DNA of 64,000 nucleotides from Candidatus Arsenophonus triatominarum (GCF_001640365.1 NZ_LWMI01000009.1:1-64000); one strand, 5' to 3'; shown: positions 1-10,450, counted from the stretch's first letter. Translations and numbers: made by a program. The notes: generated by a model from the letters alone, not told the origin.

Positions 1-211
1 AAATACTGGCTATCGCTTCCGGAAACCCTTTTAATCCGTCAACACAAGCGATTAAAATATCTTGTATACCACGGTTATGTAAGTCAGTCAGAACGCTCAG
101 CCAATGATGTGCTCCTTCTGTTTTCAGACATATAGAGTCCTAACAATTCCTTATGCCCATCGGTGGTTAGTCCAAGTGCTGTGTAGATTGCCTTATTGAT
201 ATAGTGACCAT
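1..211 (-). pseudogene. IS256-family transposase fragment (middle part)
   Basis: Read on the minus strand, this encodes stretches typical of IS256 (mutator-type) transposases: an INKAIYTALG-like segment, GHKELLGLY, then HNRGIQDILIACVDGLKGFP. The two halves lie in different frames, with a 1-base slip near position 135, so the gene is dead. It runs off the left edge of the window. The matching upstream part (WQQHPLEALYPFVWLDA) lies at 3226-3312, so the original gene was split by the IS3-family element between them. Confidence 0.85.
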
Positions 212-295
212 TGTAGTGGTCAACTAAAATTGGTCACCCTACCTGACTGTTCACGGAACAGTCGCTCTGATTCGTTTGGCGTTAATCCACCGTTA

Positions 296-1318
<1,023 letters not shown>

Positions 1319-1320
1319 TA

Positions 1321-1899
1321 TCTCAACAATTCCCTCTGCGACTGATACTTTGGGTCATCTGATAACGCCACAATGCCTGCCTATACTGACGACTGGTATA
1401 ATGACTTCCCTGATCACTATGGAACATCACCTGTTTGGGATGCCCACGTAGTTCCCAAGCCATTTGTAGTGCTTTGGCGGTTAATTCTGAGTCTGGTGCA
1501 AATGACATTGCCTAGCCCACCGGTTTTCGGGCAAACAAATCCAATACCACAGCCAGATAGGCCCATCGTGAGCCTGTCCAAATATAGGTTACATCGCCGC
1601 ACCAAACCTGGTCAGGCTTTGTAACAGCGAACTGCCTATTGAGCAGATTTGGAATATCAATACGTTCATTTCCACCGCGGTTGTATTTATGTTTTCGCTC
1701 TTGGCAACTGACGATGATTAATTCTTTCATCAACTTACCCGCTAACCACCGCCCAAGTTTCACGTTGTGTGTATTGGTAACCATCGTGGCGATAGTCCTT
1801 GCGCCAGCAGAGCCGCCACTAACGTTCCACGCTTCGCTGACTAGGCTACGTTTTATCGTCCGCTCAATATCTGGCTCCTTAGGCCGACACCAATAGCGA
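1321..1899 (-). pseudogene. IS3-family OrfB transposase fragment
   Basis: The minus strand reads a typical IS3-group integrase-type transposase: a [12 protein letters not shown] start region, then [21 protein letters not shown] (first catalytic Asp), [12 protein letters not shown], and FHSDQGSHYTSRQ (second Asp). The last part (NSPMERFF, with the catalytic Glu) is on the far side of IS630 copy 1 (212-437). The gene is cut by IS630 copies on both sides and frame-broken near 1510. Confidence 0.88.
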
Positions 1900-1901
1900 T
1901 A

Positions 1902-2782
1902 TAGCTAGGCGACTTAATTTTGATTACAGCATATGTATTAAAAACAGGTCATCGATAGTGCATCCTGTTTCCATCTTTTTACGTTTAGCTTGAGACCATT
2001 TATGTTCTATAGGATTTAAATCTGGTGAATACACAGGCAAATATTCTATCTGGTGTCCTGCGTTTATAATTGCCTGTTCAATATTCTTACCTTTGTGAAA
2101 GTTAGCGTTGTCCATAAAAATAACAGAATTTTCAGGAAGTTCTGGGAGCAATATTTTTGTGATCCAAACATAAAAAACATCACGATTAATATTGCAATCA
2201 AATAATCCGATAGCAAAAAGGGTTGTTCCCAATAAAGCGCCAATAACATTTGTTCTTCCCTTAGCACCCCAGTTTTTCAGGCCAAAACAACGGTGACCTT
2301 TTGGGGAATAGCCGTGAGTTCGTGGAGTGTCATGTGAAAAACCACTTTCATCAATAAAAACAACAGATTTATCTTTTTTTTCATACTGTTGTCTTTTTTG
2401 CTGATGTGCCAGCCTGTCGCTTTCGTTGGTTTTTGGATGGAATAGAGTTTTTTTTATAGGTTAATCCCAGCTTTTTAAGGGATTGCCAAATAGTCTTTTT
2501 ACAAACACCGAATCGCTCTGCCCGTTCCTTTTGGTAAGCATCTGGATACTGTTCCACATCTTTTGCTAAAGTATTTTTATCGAGCTTCCTCTTACGTGGC
2601 GTTGAATTTTTTGGCTCTGGTCGTTTAAGCCAACGTACTAAAGACGCTTTTCCAATACGGAATTGTTTCGCAGTTTCTCGAATTGTTAAACCTTCGGCTT
2701 TCCTTACAGATATTACTTTACGTCGAAAATCAATTGTATAACTCATAACACACCTTGTAATCAAAATTAAGTCGCCTAGCTA
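1902..2782 (-). mobile_element. IS630-family element, copy 2 (881 bp)
   Basis: It has the same ends and length as copy 1 but the opposite orientation, with TA duplications at 1900-1901 and 2783-2784. It is inserted near the start of OrfB of the same IS3 element. The junction poly-A is 8 A's. Differences from sister copies include Ala-to-Thr in ORF1 (NTLAKDV) and Ser-to-Asn beside the second catalytic Asp (MDNANFHK). Confidence 0.93.
1924..2764 (-). pseudogene. IS630-family transposase, two-frame (copy 2)
   Basis: ORF1 (2381-2764, 127 aa) is intact. ORF2 (catalytic DDE half, ending at 1924) is open but in a frame that the 8-A junction does not connect to ORF1 or to the overlapping ATG. MDNANFHK replaces MDNASFHK next to the second catalytic Asp. 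It could work only with slippage at the A tract. Confidence 0.82.
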
Positions 2783-2852
2783 TAACTGCTTCGGTGAACA
2801 TTAAAAATACGACACAAAGTTTTCACCGGATAAAGCACTCTTAGCTTTTCAA

Positions 2853-3152
2853 CTACCGAAAATTTTTCAGTGAGTCGGACATTAAGAGCGCAGTAGCCTT
2901 TTTTAAGATGTCATTCTCCATTTCCAGCCGGTGGATTTTTTTCTTCATTTCTCTGAACTCAATTTGTTCAGGTGTTAATGGCAGACCAGGCGATGTTTTC
3001 CCTTGACGTTCTAAACGAAGGGCTCTTACCCACCGGCTAATCGCTGAAAGACTGACGTTCATGCCTTTCGCGGCTTCCTGGTAGGTGTAATTTTGGTCAA
3101 GGACTAATTTGGCGGTTTCACATTTAAATTCAGCAGTAATTATTTTACTCAT
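2853..3152 (-). CDS. IS3-family transposase OrfA
   Basis: A 99-aa protein with an N-terminal helix-turn-helix ([20 protein letters not shown]) followed by a leucine-rich coiled segment ([20 protein letters not shown]), the classic IS3 OrfA layout for DNA binding and dimerisation. In IS3 elements OrfA and OrfB are normally joined by -1 frameshifting into the active transposase. OrfB is destroyed here, so this ORF is intact but probably cannot make a working enzyme. Confidence 0.9.
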   Translation of the reverse strand: MSKIITAEFKCETAKLVLDQNYTYQEAAKGMNVSLSAISRWVRALRLERQGKTSPGLPLTPEQIEFREMKKKIHRLEMENDILKKATALLMSDSLKNFR

Positions 3153-3225
3153 TTCGGCACCTATAAAAATTATGAGGTAAGCATATCACCTCAACTTAGG
3201 TGGCCAAATTTAGTATGCCACTACA

Positions 3226-3312
3226 CATCATGTTTTATCTTGTAATGAATGGCATCGAGCCAGACAAAAGGATAGAGCGCCTCCAGAGGGTGTTGTTGCC
3301 AGGCTTTTAATT
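3226..3312 (-). pseudogene. IS256-family transposase fragment (upstream part)
   Basis: The minus strand reads KAWQQHPLEALYPFVWLDA then HYKIKHD, the conserved IS256-family segment around the first catalytic Asp. It continues directly into the sequence at 211-1, so both pieces come from one gene split by the IS3 element. It is truncated on its other side by the IS481-family end at 3313. Confidence 0.82.
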
Positions 3313-4507
3313 TGTATTAGTCTTAACTTAATCTGACAATTCTGATTTAAAAAAAAGAGTTACCAATTTTAGTTAACATCATTAGATAATAAAATAAAAG
3401 GTAATTCTATGTATCAAACAAATAATCCTATCATCAAACATAAAGTCGGGTTACTTAACCTTGCTGAAGAGCCTAATAACGTCTCAAAAGCCTGTAAGAT
3501 TATGGGGGTATCCCGAGATACGTTTTATCGCTACCAGGAACTTGTTAACGATGGTGGGATAGACGCTTTAATTAATCAAAATCGACGGGTGCCTAACGTA
3601 AAAATAGAGTAGATGAACAGATTGAAAACGCTGTAGTTGAGTATGCGATTGAATACCCTGCACACGGTCAACACCGCAGTAGTAATGAACTAAGAAAAAA
3701 AGGCATTTTTGTTTCGGGGAGTGGCGTTCGCTCTATTTGGCTGCGCCATAATCTCGAAAATTTTACAAAACGCCTAAAAGCGCTTGAAGATAAAATCGCA
3801 ACAGAAGGAATTATCCTGTCAGAATCACAAATCAGTGCTCTAGAAAAGAAAGCGCAAGATGATGAAGCCTGTGGTGAGATTGAAACAGCGCATCCAGGTT
3901 ATCTGGGTTCACAAGATACTTTTTATGTCGGTCATTTAAAAGGCGTTGGTCGTGTTTATCAACAAACTTACATTGATACTTACAGTAAAGTCGTTCATTG
4001 TAAGCTTTACACAACAAAAAGCGCGATAACGGCGGCAGATTTATTAAATGACAAGGTTCTCCCTTTTTATTCCCAGCATGGGTTACCGGTGTTACGTATA
4101 CTGACGGACAGAGGCAGTGAGTATTGTGGTAAAGTTGAACATCACGATTATCAACTTTATCTGGCTATCAATGATATTGATCATACAAAAACTAAAGCTC
4201 GTTCACCTCAAACTAATGGGATTTGTGAACGCTTTCATAAAACTGTATTACAAGAGTTCTATCAGGTGGCTTTTCGTAAGAAAATCTATAGGGCTTTAGA
4301 TGAATTACAAGCTGATTTAGATAAATGGTTAGCGGAATATAATAACCAACGCACTCATCAAGGAAAAATGTGTTGCGGTCGAAAACGCCTATGGCAATTT
4401 TACACGAGGGAAAACAACTTTGGAGAGAGAAAGATTTAAATCAAATTTAACCTGACAGGTACTGTATAAATAACTGGTAACTGTCAGATCAAATCTGAGC
4501 TACTACA
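3313..4507 (+). mobile_element. IS481-family element, copy 1
   Basis: The ends are imperfect inverted repeats of about 26 bp (left TGTATTAGTC... from 3313; right ...GAGCTACTACA ending 4507). About 1.2 kb with a single broken transposase gene inside. No convincing target duplication was seen; the left flank is an IS256-family remnant and the right flank an unrelated ORF, so a rearrangement probably followed insertion. Confidence 0.75.
3409..4439 (+). pseudogene. IS481-family transposase (frameshifted)
   Basis: An N-terminal helix-turn-helix (NVSKACKIMGVSRDTFYRYQ) is followed by an integrase-core domain with DTYSKV, TDRGSEY and TNGICERFH (the D, D, E triad) and the usual tail QADLDKWLAEYNNQRTHQGK. 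The reading frame breaks near 3600 (VPNVK then an early stop) and is restored downstream, so the gene is inactive. A second, more damaged copy begins at 9490. Confidence 0.85.
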
Positions 4508-4654
4508 TAAGTATCGGGTTATACCAGTACTAACAAGCAATGACAGGTCGTCGCCATAGGCGACCATCTTGAGCATCATCAACATACCTTCAATCATCCC
4601 TTCTTGCTTTTTGTAATTTTTTTCCAATGTGTCCATCTGAGCAATGGTGTTCAT
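4508..4654 (-). pseudogene. Unrecognised 5' gene fragment cut by IS481
   Basis: The minus strand reads 49 codons from ATG (4654), beginning MNTIAQMDTLEKNYKKQEG and continuing with MLMMLKMVAYGDD, before running into the end of the IS481 element. The charged, helical start resembles small phage or plasmid proteins, but I do not recognise the family. No promoter or Shine-Dalgarno sequence is obvious because the MITE at 4671 lies just upstream. Confidence 0.35.
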
Positions 4655-4670
4655 AGGCTAATTAAGTAAA

Positions 4671-4863
4671 CCACGAGTTTCGCACCAATAAAAAACGCTC
4701 TATTTTTAAGTTTAATTCAGCATAATATATGAATAGACAAAATCTTATAAATTAAAAGCAACTTATTGTAATTTAAACAAATTTATACGTTTTAGTAACT
4801 TGCAAATTAACCATTGCTTTTAAGCCATTTCTGGAATTTTATATGCCTGTGCGAAACTAGTGT
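4671..4863. mobile_element. MITE copy a (193 bp, IS701-like ends)
   Basis: A non-coding element bounded by 15-bp inverted repeats based on ACACGAGTTTCGCAC; the first base here is C and the right end has one change (ACTAGTGT). The interior is AT-rich and almost identical to six other copies in the window. It shares only its ends with the IS701-like transposon fragments nearby, so it is presumably mobilised by that transposase. Confidence 0.85.
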
Positions 4864-5340
4864 GATATTTAATCTGTTAATTCACGTTCTTTATCCCGCA
4901 GTATCACTCTTTAAATGTATATCAAAGTGGGACAAAATACAGCGAGAGCTTAAAGGCTCTCGAAGTCGAAAGCGACAATATCAGACTTCATCATTGTCTC
5001 AATTTAAATTTGGTTAGCGCTTATGGGTTCGAACCCTGCATAAGCCCACCACTATTTGTTATTCAAATTTATTCGCTTGTTATTTCTTTCATCTTTTTTC
5101 CTTGTTTCATCTCGGTAACAAGGAAGATTTTCAAATTTTCCAAATGTTTTCTCACGGATTACAGTTCAAATTGAATAAGAATATCTAATGTATTTTATTA
5201 TTAATCTTCATAAATATAATTACGAGCAAATCATTATAATAAAGTATTTTGGTTAGATAAAATTTGTTGGATAAGTTGTGTTTTTTATCATTTTTTAACG
5301 GGATTTTTCCCCCATTTTTCCCCTAATAAATTTCAGGCAC
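4864..5340. other. Non-coding stretch, remnant sequence
   Basis: About 480 bp of AT-rich sequence with no credible gene. Positions 5017-5051 resemble the 3' end of a tRNA: a 12-bp palindrome GGGTTCGAACCC, then TGCATAAGCCCACCA. The complete cloverleaf cannot be drawn upstream. This may be an old integration-site scar or chance. Confidence 0.4.
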
Positions 5341-5372
5341 AAGAAAACTAATCATAACTGATTGGTTTTCTT
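5341..5372 (-). terminator. Terminator downstream of tRNA-Pro
   Basis: A long hairpin, AAGAAAACTAATCA / TGATTGGTTTTCTT, with a TAAC loop (13 of 14 pairs) lies about 10 bp past the 3' end of the tRNA on its strand. The stem's own T-rich arm makes it a plausible intrinsic terminator for the yejL-yejM-proL transcript. Confidence 0.7.
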
Positions 5373-5381
5373 GGTAAATCA

Positions 5382-5458
5382 TGGTCGGCATGAGAGGATT
5401 TGAACCTCCGACCCCCGACACCCCATGACGGTACGCTACCAGACTGCGCTACATGCCG
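5382..5458 (-). tRNA. proL: tRNA-Pro(GGG)
   Basis: A 77-nt cloverleaf including the encoded CCA. The minus strand starts CGGCATGTAGCGCAG, has the anticodon loop ATGGGGT (anticodon GGG) and T-arm GGTTCAAATCC, and ends CATGCCGACCA. It nearly matches E. coli proL, which also lies directly downstream of yejM. It reads proline CCC/CCU codons. Confidence 0.96.
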
Positions 5459-5532
5459 ATATAGGCTCGCTATACTACCGTTTTTTTGGTTAAAATCAAT
5501 AGCAAGTACTACGACTGCTTGATTTTTAAGCA

Positions 5533-7281
5533 TTAATTAGTATTAAAACGGGTAGATTCAGCAAAAACTCTTAGCAGTTGAGTTAAATTAGGTTTTTCAT
5601 CTGTTATTTTATTGCCTTTATCATCAAAGATATAAACCTCTCCATTTTGATTAAGGTAAAGCGTTTTATTAGTAAAGTTAATAATTAGTACTTGTTCATC
5701 ACCTGATAAAACCCAGGGTTGGTTACGTTTAGGGGTAAAAAGATCTTCGCCTTGTTGAGAATAGTCTTCTGGTGAATTATCAACATAAAGTAAACGCTGC
5801 ATTAAGGTGGTCATAATATCTTGATGACTGGTTAGCTTATTAATTTGCTGTGGTGGGGTATTAGGCCAATATACCCATAAAGGCACCTTCATTTGTTTAA
5901 AATTAAATTTACCGTTAGTGAGCCATTTTGTTGTTTCATGAGTTTCGGTATTGCTACTATGGTTTGCCGTAATGACGACAACGGTATTGTTTAACATATT
6001 TTTTTGTTTTAACGCATCAAGTATGCGTTTAATCTCATGATCTAATTGTAACTTTTTGTCACTTTCCGACTTATGATTATCAAAACCATTAAGATTAAGA
6101 AAAGAAAACCACCGAATATGGTTTTCTATGCTATCTAACCATTTTACCCATTCATTGGTAGTTTGATAATCATTACCGGCAGTATTTTCGGGTAACGAAT
6201 AATCTGCCAGAATTGCATGACGGAATAATGGTGAGCTAAAACCATTCGATGAAAACAAACCAAATTGGTAGTTTTGATGTTTTAATGCTTCAATTAGGGC
6301 GGAAGGTTTTCTGCTATTAAGTATACTATCTAAATAACTAGGCGATAAACCGTAGAATAGGCTAAATAGCGCGCGTTGATTTTGGATACCTGTACTGAGA
6401 TGTTGATTAAATTGCGTACTGATTGATTTAACAGTATTTAATGCTGGCATACCTTCAGTGGTATCTTGATAGTTAAGATTATTAACGACCAGCAGTAATA
6501 AATTATACTTTGGTGCTTGTTTTTGGTAGCTAAGTGGTTTAAGTGGATATTCAATAGACAGTGCTGAAGGATTGCCTTCTTGTTGTATTTTGCGTTGATA
6601 TTCCACTTGATCGAGATAACCATAGCGTTCGAGAAATTTTCTCGCTGTCATTGGATGAGATAGGGGATAATTAGCTCGTTGCATAGTTATTGGGCGATAA
6701 AAATTTGCATCAGCCCAAATATACATTAAATGTGAAGCAACAAATGCTGTGATGAAGATACCTGCCAAGGGTTTAGTGAATCGTTGACGGTTTAGGCTGC
6801 GTAATTTTTGCCAACTCCAGGTAGCAAATAACATCTCAATTAAAAAAATGATTGGCACACAAATAAACATCAACTGCCATTCTCTCGCCATTTCGCCGTT
6901 TTTAGGATTTATTAATAACTCCCATAGTAGTGGTGTTAAATGGAGGTTATAGCGCGAAAAAAACGCAATATCAAAAATGAGAAAAGTCAGTATGGTTGTG
7001 GTAAGGATGGTGTATAGAAATCTTAGCAGTCGCTGTGAAACAATAATGAAAGTAATAGGAAAGATGATTAAAAGATAGCAGGCAAAAATAACAAAGCTAA
7101 AATGCCCAAGCCAGCTAACAATAGCATAAATACGGCCGAATAGCGTACCCGGCCAATCAAAAACAAACAGATATCGGCTACTTAATACTAAACTGAGTAC
7201 TATATTGAATAACGTAAACCAGTGTCCCCAGCTTATCATTTGGGAGACTTTTTCACGATAGTTTCGAGAGTTGGTCACCAT
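5533..7281 (-). CDS. yejM: YejM/PbgA/LapC inner-membrane regulator of LPS synthesis
   Basis: A 582-aa inner-membrane protein, close to the E. coli length of 586. Five hydrophobic segments fill the first ~190 residues (SWGHWFTLFNIVLSLVLS onward), followed by the conserved linker YIWADANFYRPITMQRANYP and a periplasmic sulfatase-like domain to the end. In E. coli this protein senses LPS in the periplasmic leaflet and restrains LapB/FtsH-mediated destruction of LpxC, setting LPS output. It follows yejL by 20 bp and precedes proL, the E. coli order. The domain is related to alkaline-phosphatase-type hydrolases but is regulatory in E. coli. The gene appears full length and undamaged. Confidence 0.96.
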   Translation of the reverse strand: MVTNSRNYREKVSQMISWGHWFTLFNIVLSLVLSSRYLFVFDWPGTLFGRIYAIVSWLGHFSFVIFACYLLIIFPITFIIVSQRLLRFLYTILTTTILTFLIFDIAFFSRYNLHLTPLLWELLINPKNGEMAREWQLMFICVPIIFLIEMLFATWSWQKLRSLNRQRFTKPLAGIFITAFVASHLMYIWADANFYRPITMQRANYPLSHPMTARKFLERYGYLDQVEYQRKIQQEGNPSALSIEYPLKPLSYQKQAPKYNLLLLVVNNLNYQDTTEGMPALNTVKSISTQFNQHLSTGIQNQRALFSLFYGLSPSYLDSILNSRKPSALIEALKHQNYQFGLFSSNGFSSPLFRHAILADYSLPENTAGNDYQTTNEWVKWLDSIENHIRWFSFLNLNGFDNHKSESDKKLQLDHEIKRILDALKQKNMLNNTVVVITANHSSNTETHETTKWLTNGKFNFKQMKVPLWVYWPNTPPQQINKLTSHQDIMTTLMQRLLYVDNSPEDYSQQGEDLFTPKRNQPWVLSGDEQVLIINFTNKTLYLNQNGEVYIFDDKGNKITDEKPNLTQLLRVFAESTRFNTN

Positions 7282-7301
7282 GTAATATTTTATCTGCTAA
7301 A

Positions 7302-7529
7302 TTAGTGAATTTTTTCTTCATTAACAGAAGCAAGTAACGCCTGAGCGAAAGATTCTGCAATAGTTTTACGCTGAGTCAGTGTAACAGTTGTATTAATTAA
7401 GTTTGTCACCATGTTACCTAATACTATCAATGATAGATCAGTTGGGACTTTATATTTTTCTAATACCTTGACTAATTCTAGGAGTAGATGTTCAATTTGC
7501 TCATCACTATAACGGGATGATTGTGGCAT
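7302..7529 (-). CDS. yejL: YejL family protein (UPF0352)
   Basis: A 75-aa small helical protein starting [19 protein letters not shown], matching the E. coli YejL family in length and sequence. Its biochemical role is unknown. It is the first gene of the yejL-yejM pair, with 20 bp between them, and is divergent from yejK across about 255 bp that should hold both promoters. Nothing looks degraded. Confidence 0.94.
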   Translation of the reverse strand: MPQSSRYSDEQIEHLLLELVKVLEKYKVPTDLSLIVLGNMVTNLINTTVTLTQRKTIAESFAQALLASVNEEKIH

Positions 7530-8005
7530 AATAAAAATCCTGAATGAATAAAGCTTTATATTTTAGCGTATTATTGTGTTTTTTGCTGTAGCTGTTTTGT
7601 CTAATTTAACTGGATAATTTCATTTAGTAATATTTTAAATTAACCGGTTTCCATAAGTTACAAATCTTATTATATGCCCATAATACAAAAATGTTATATC
7701 AATAGATATCAATTTAGCCGCCGGAAAAAGTTATCGATGTTTGAATACCATTGATCTTTATGCCATAAAGAAAATAAGGAGTAAATGATGAGTCTGGATA
7801 TTTGCCAGATTGCTTTACATCAGTTGATCAAACGTGATGAACAAATACTAGAGGTTGTGCTGCGTGATTCTTTATTAGGCGCGGATAATATAGTGCAAGA
7901 AGTGATGGCAGAATTGCATCGAATTTATGGAGCTAAAAGTAAAGCCTTTGCCACTTTTAATCAAGCGAGCGAATTAGCTGAAGCCTTAGTGGCTTTGAAA
8001 AAAGG

Positions 8006-8199
8006 ACACGAGTTTCGCACAGACATATAAAATTCCAGAAATGGCTTAAAAGCAATGGTTAATTTGCAAGTTGCTAAAACGTATAAATTTTTTAAATTAC
8101 AATAAGTTGCTTTTAATTTATAAGATTTTGTCTATTTATATTAATATGCTGAATTGAACTTAAAAATAGAGCGTTTTTTTATTGGTGCGAAACTGGTGT
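8006..8199. mobile_element. MITE copy b (194 bp)
   Basis: Begins ACACGAGTTTCGCAC at 8006 and ends GTGCGAAACTGGTGT at 8199, in the orientation opposite to copy a. It lies in yejK and directly abuts an IS701-like transposase 3' fragment (8200-8442) that ends with the same repeat. The pair therefore looks like one 437-bp composite with transposon-type ends. Confidence 0.88.
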
Positions 8200-8442
8200 T
8201 GAAGTTTATCATCGAGAAGTTAAACAAAATTGTGGTATTGAACGCTGTCAGGCTCGCACGAAGCCGAGCGCAAAGAAATCATATTTTTCTCGCTATTTCT
8301 GCGTGGTTTGAACAAGATAAACGTCGTATATCTGAAAAAATAACCCTTTATCAACAAAATTGGGACGTAATCAAAAATGCTATTACTGAGCACATCCGTG
8401 TTTTATTAGCGTACCCAAATTAGTTTTGTGCGAAACTCGTGT
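8200..8442 (+). pseudogene. IS701-like transposase C-terminal fragment
   Basis: Reads VEVYHREVKQNCGIERCQA then AQRNHIFLAISAWFEQ to the C-terminus LLAYPN, followed by the terminal repeat GTGCGAAACTCGTGT. A small frame break near 8258 (CARTKPSAK against CTSRAQRN) separates the parts. It is the right end of the same transposon seen at 31495-32342. Confidence 0.82.
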
Positions 8443-8830
8443 TATTGTGATTCGTCTGAGTTAAACCAGGCAGCCACACAAGAATATCGCCAGCAAGTTT
8501 ATCGCTATGTAATTAGCAACAACAGGCCGGAGAAGAAATTGAATTAAAGTGTTTATCAAAAGAAGTTACCCGCTTTAGGAGAGCTGAATTTACGCAACAA
8601 AATGGTTATCAATTGGCAGAAAGTTTTCCACCAGATCGTACGACTTTCAAACAATTAACCAAATATTCAGGTAGTGGTGGTGGCTTGACTATTAATTTTG
8701 ATGCTTTGTTGCTTGATGAGCGTGTTTTTTGGGATCCGGCAACAGATACTTTAACAATTAAAGGTACACCACCAAACTTACGTGAGCAATTATAGCGTGG
8801 CAGGAAAAGCCGTTGATGATGGTAAAAACA

Positions 8831-8856
8831 AATAACGCCGTAAAAGCGGCGTTATT
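8831..8856. terminator. Bidirectional terminator between yejK remnant and rplY
   Basis: A 10-bp perfect stem AATAACGCCG / CGGCGTTATT with a short TAAAAG-type loop lies between the convergent yejK remnant and rplY. A/T-rich flanks allow it to stop transcription from either side. Confidence 0.75.
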
Positions 8857-8894
8857 GATAATTGGCTTGGTAAAAAAAGCGCAATTTTGCGTAA

Positions 8895-9176
8895 TTAAAC
8901 CCGCAAGAAATCGATATGGGTTAGTTTAGGCTTAAACGGATGACGTTGAACCGTTTGTACTTTAACTTTGGTTTTTTTCCCATCAACCACCAGTGTTAAT
9001 ACTTCATAAAACTCTGGCTTGCTTTCTTGGTTGATCATTTCATCATGGCTGAGTTCAATAGAAACGGGTTCCTGAGCACCACCATAGACGATAGCCGGTA
9101 ATTTGTTATCTTTACGCAGGCGGCGGCTCGCACCCTTACCCTGCTCTTTGCGGATTTTTGCATTAATCGTTAGCAT
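8895..9176 (-). CDS. rplY: 50S ribosomal protein L25
   Basis: A 93-aa protein starting [19 protein letters not shown] with the [15 protein letters not shown] core and ending THIDFLRV. This is the short single-domain L25 of Enterobacteria (94 aa in E. coli), which binds 5S rRNA in the large subunit. It sits between yejK and radD-like sequence as in E. coli, and is intact although both neighbours are broken. Confidence 0.97.
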   Translation of the reverse strand: MLTINAKIRKEQGKGASRRLRKDNKLPAIVYGGAQEPVSIELSHDEMINQESKPEFYEVLTLVVDGKKTKVKVQTVQRHPFKPKLTHIDFLRV

Positions 9177-9386
9177 GATTTATTCTCATAATATAAAAAG
9201 ACTCTGCGACAGGCGACCCAGTGGCAGATCCGATAATAAAAACTTGTTAGTGATTGCTAATCAAGAGGGCGGCATTTTAGCGAAAAAAATGCTCTACAGC
9301 AATGAAAAAGATATCCTAATTTTAGGGCATTGATATTCATTTTAGCAAAAACAGCGATATAGTAAATACAAATGGAAATCATGTTG

Positions 9387-9489
9387 TTAATAGAGGTCGT
9401 CAGCCAGACGATACTTTCCTTGGTAGTTAAAAACTTTTTCTCTTAGTTTGCCAAAACTGGCTTTTTTTACGCGCGATAACAAAGTTAGG
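9387..9489 (-). pseudogene. radD: Probable radD (yejH) 3' remnant
   Basis: An open minus-strand frame of 33 residues ending KASFGKLREKVFNYQGKYRL-ADDLY then stop (9387-9389), cut upstream by the IS481-family end at 9490. E. coli has radD (helicase-like) directly upstream of rplY in this orientation. The assignment rests on position; I cannot confirm the short tail by similarity. Confidence 0.45.
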
Positions 9490-9608
9490 TGTATTAGTCT
9501 TAACTTAATCTGATAATTCTGATTTAAAAAAGAGAATTACCGGTTTTAATTAAAATCATTAGATAATAAAATAAAAGGTAATTCTATGTATAGCTAGGCG
9601 ACTTAATT

Positions 9609-9992
9609 TTGATTACAAGGTGTGTTATGAGTTATACAATTGATTTTCGACGTAAAGTAATATCTGTAAGGAAAGCCGAAGGTTTAACAATTCGAGAAAC
9701 TGCGAAACAATTCCGTATTGGAAAAGCGTCTTTAGTACGTTGGCTTAAACGACCAGAGCCAAAAAATTCAACGCCACGTAAGAGGAAGCTCGATAAAAAT
9801 GCTTTAGCAAAAGATGTGGAACAGTATCCAGATGCTTACCAAAAGGAACGGGCAGAGCGATTCGGTGTTTGTAAAAAGACTATTTGGCAATCCCTTAAAA
9901 AGCTGGGATTAACCTATAAAAAAAACTCTATTCCATCCAAAAACCAACGAAAGCGACAGGCTGGCACATCAGCAAAAAAGACAACAGTATGA
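9609..9992 (+). CDS. IS630-family transposase, N-terminal ORF1
   Basis: A 127-aa DNA-binding half. Residues ~10-60 form a helix-turn-helix (EGLTIRETAKQFRIGKASLV), followed by a basic linker and a second helical unit (ERFGVCKKTIWQSLKKLGL). Near its end it contains GCA AAA AAG, a classic A-AAA-AAG -1 slippery heptamer. The stop TGA overlaps the ORF2 ATG (ATGA). I chose the ATG preceding SYTIDFRRK, 8 bp after AAGGTG; an upstream TTG would add six residues (MITRCV). Confidence 0.85.
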   Translation: MITRCVMSYTIDFRRKVISVRKAEGLTIRETAKQFRIGKASLVRWLKRPEPKNSTPRKRKLDKNALAKDVEQYPDAYQKERAERFGVCKKTIWQSLKKLGLTYKKNSIPSKNQRKRQAGTSAKKTTV

Positions 9993-10450
9993 AAAAAAAA
10001 GATAAATCTGTTGTTTTTATTGATGAAAGTGGTTTTTCACATGACACTCCACGAACTCACGGCTATTCCCCAAAAGGTCACCGTTGTTTTGGCCTGAAAA
10101 ACTGGGGTGCTAAGGGAAGAACAAATGTTATTGGCGCTTTATTGGGAACAACCCTTTTTGCTATCGGATTATTTGATTGCAATATTAATCGTGATGTTTT
10201 TTATGTTTGGATCACAAAAATATTGCTCCCAGAACTTCCTGAAAATTCTGTTATTTTTATGGACAACGCTAGCTTTCACAAAGGTAAGAATATTGAACAG
10301 GCAATTATAAACGCAGGACACCAGATAGAATATTTGCCTGTGTATTCACCAGATTTAAATCCTATAGAACATAAATGGTCTCAAGCTAAACGTAAAAAGA
10401 TGGAAACAGGATGCACTATCGATGACCTGTTTTTAATACATATGCTGTAA
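9989..10450 (+). CDS. IS630-family transposase, catalytic ORF2
   Basis: A 153-aa DDE domain: VVFIDESGFSHD (first Asp), VIFMDNASFHKG (second Asp), PDLNPIEHKWSQAKRK (Glu). The start ATG overlaps the ORF1 stop, and this copy's 9 A's keep M-K-K-K-D-K-S in frame. Production could therefore occur by reinitiation or by -1 frameshifting at the slippery heptamer upstream. In all other full copies one A is missing and this frame is disconnected. Confidence 0.88.
   Translation: MKKKDKSVVFIDESGFSHDTPRTHGYSPKGHRCFGLKNWGAKGRTNVIGALLGTTLFAIGLFDCNINRDVFYVWITKILLPELPENSVIFMDNASFHKGKNIEQAIINAGHQIEYLPVYSPDLNPIEHKWSQAKRKKMETGCTIDDLFLIHML

Larger units (their letters stand above)
7788..8795 (+). pseudogene. yejK: yejK (NdpA nucleoid-associated protein), disrupted
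   Basis: The 5' end (7788-8005) reads [19 protein letters not shown] and about 70 further residues of YejK. The 3' end (about 8446-8795) reads ...[67 protein letters not shown]. Between them lie a MITE and an IS701-like 3' fragment, and roughly 160 residues of the middle are gone. A frameshift near 8510 breaks the tail further. YejK is a 335-aa nucleoid-associated protein in E. coli; its function is lost here. Confidence 0.92.

Noticed and set aside
4814-5017. 67-aa ORF after MITE a
   Set aside because: Begins inside the MITE and has no recognisable domain or ribosome site.
8154-8423. 89-aa ORF starting inside MITE b
   Set aside because: Runs from MITE sequence into an IS701-like fragment with a frame switch; no family match as a whole.
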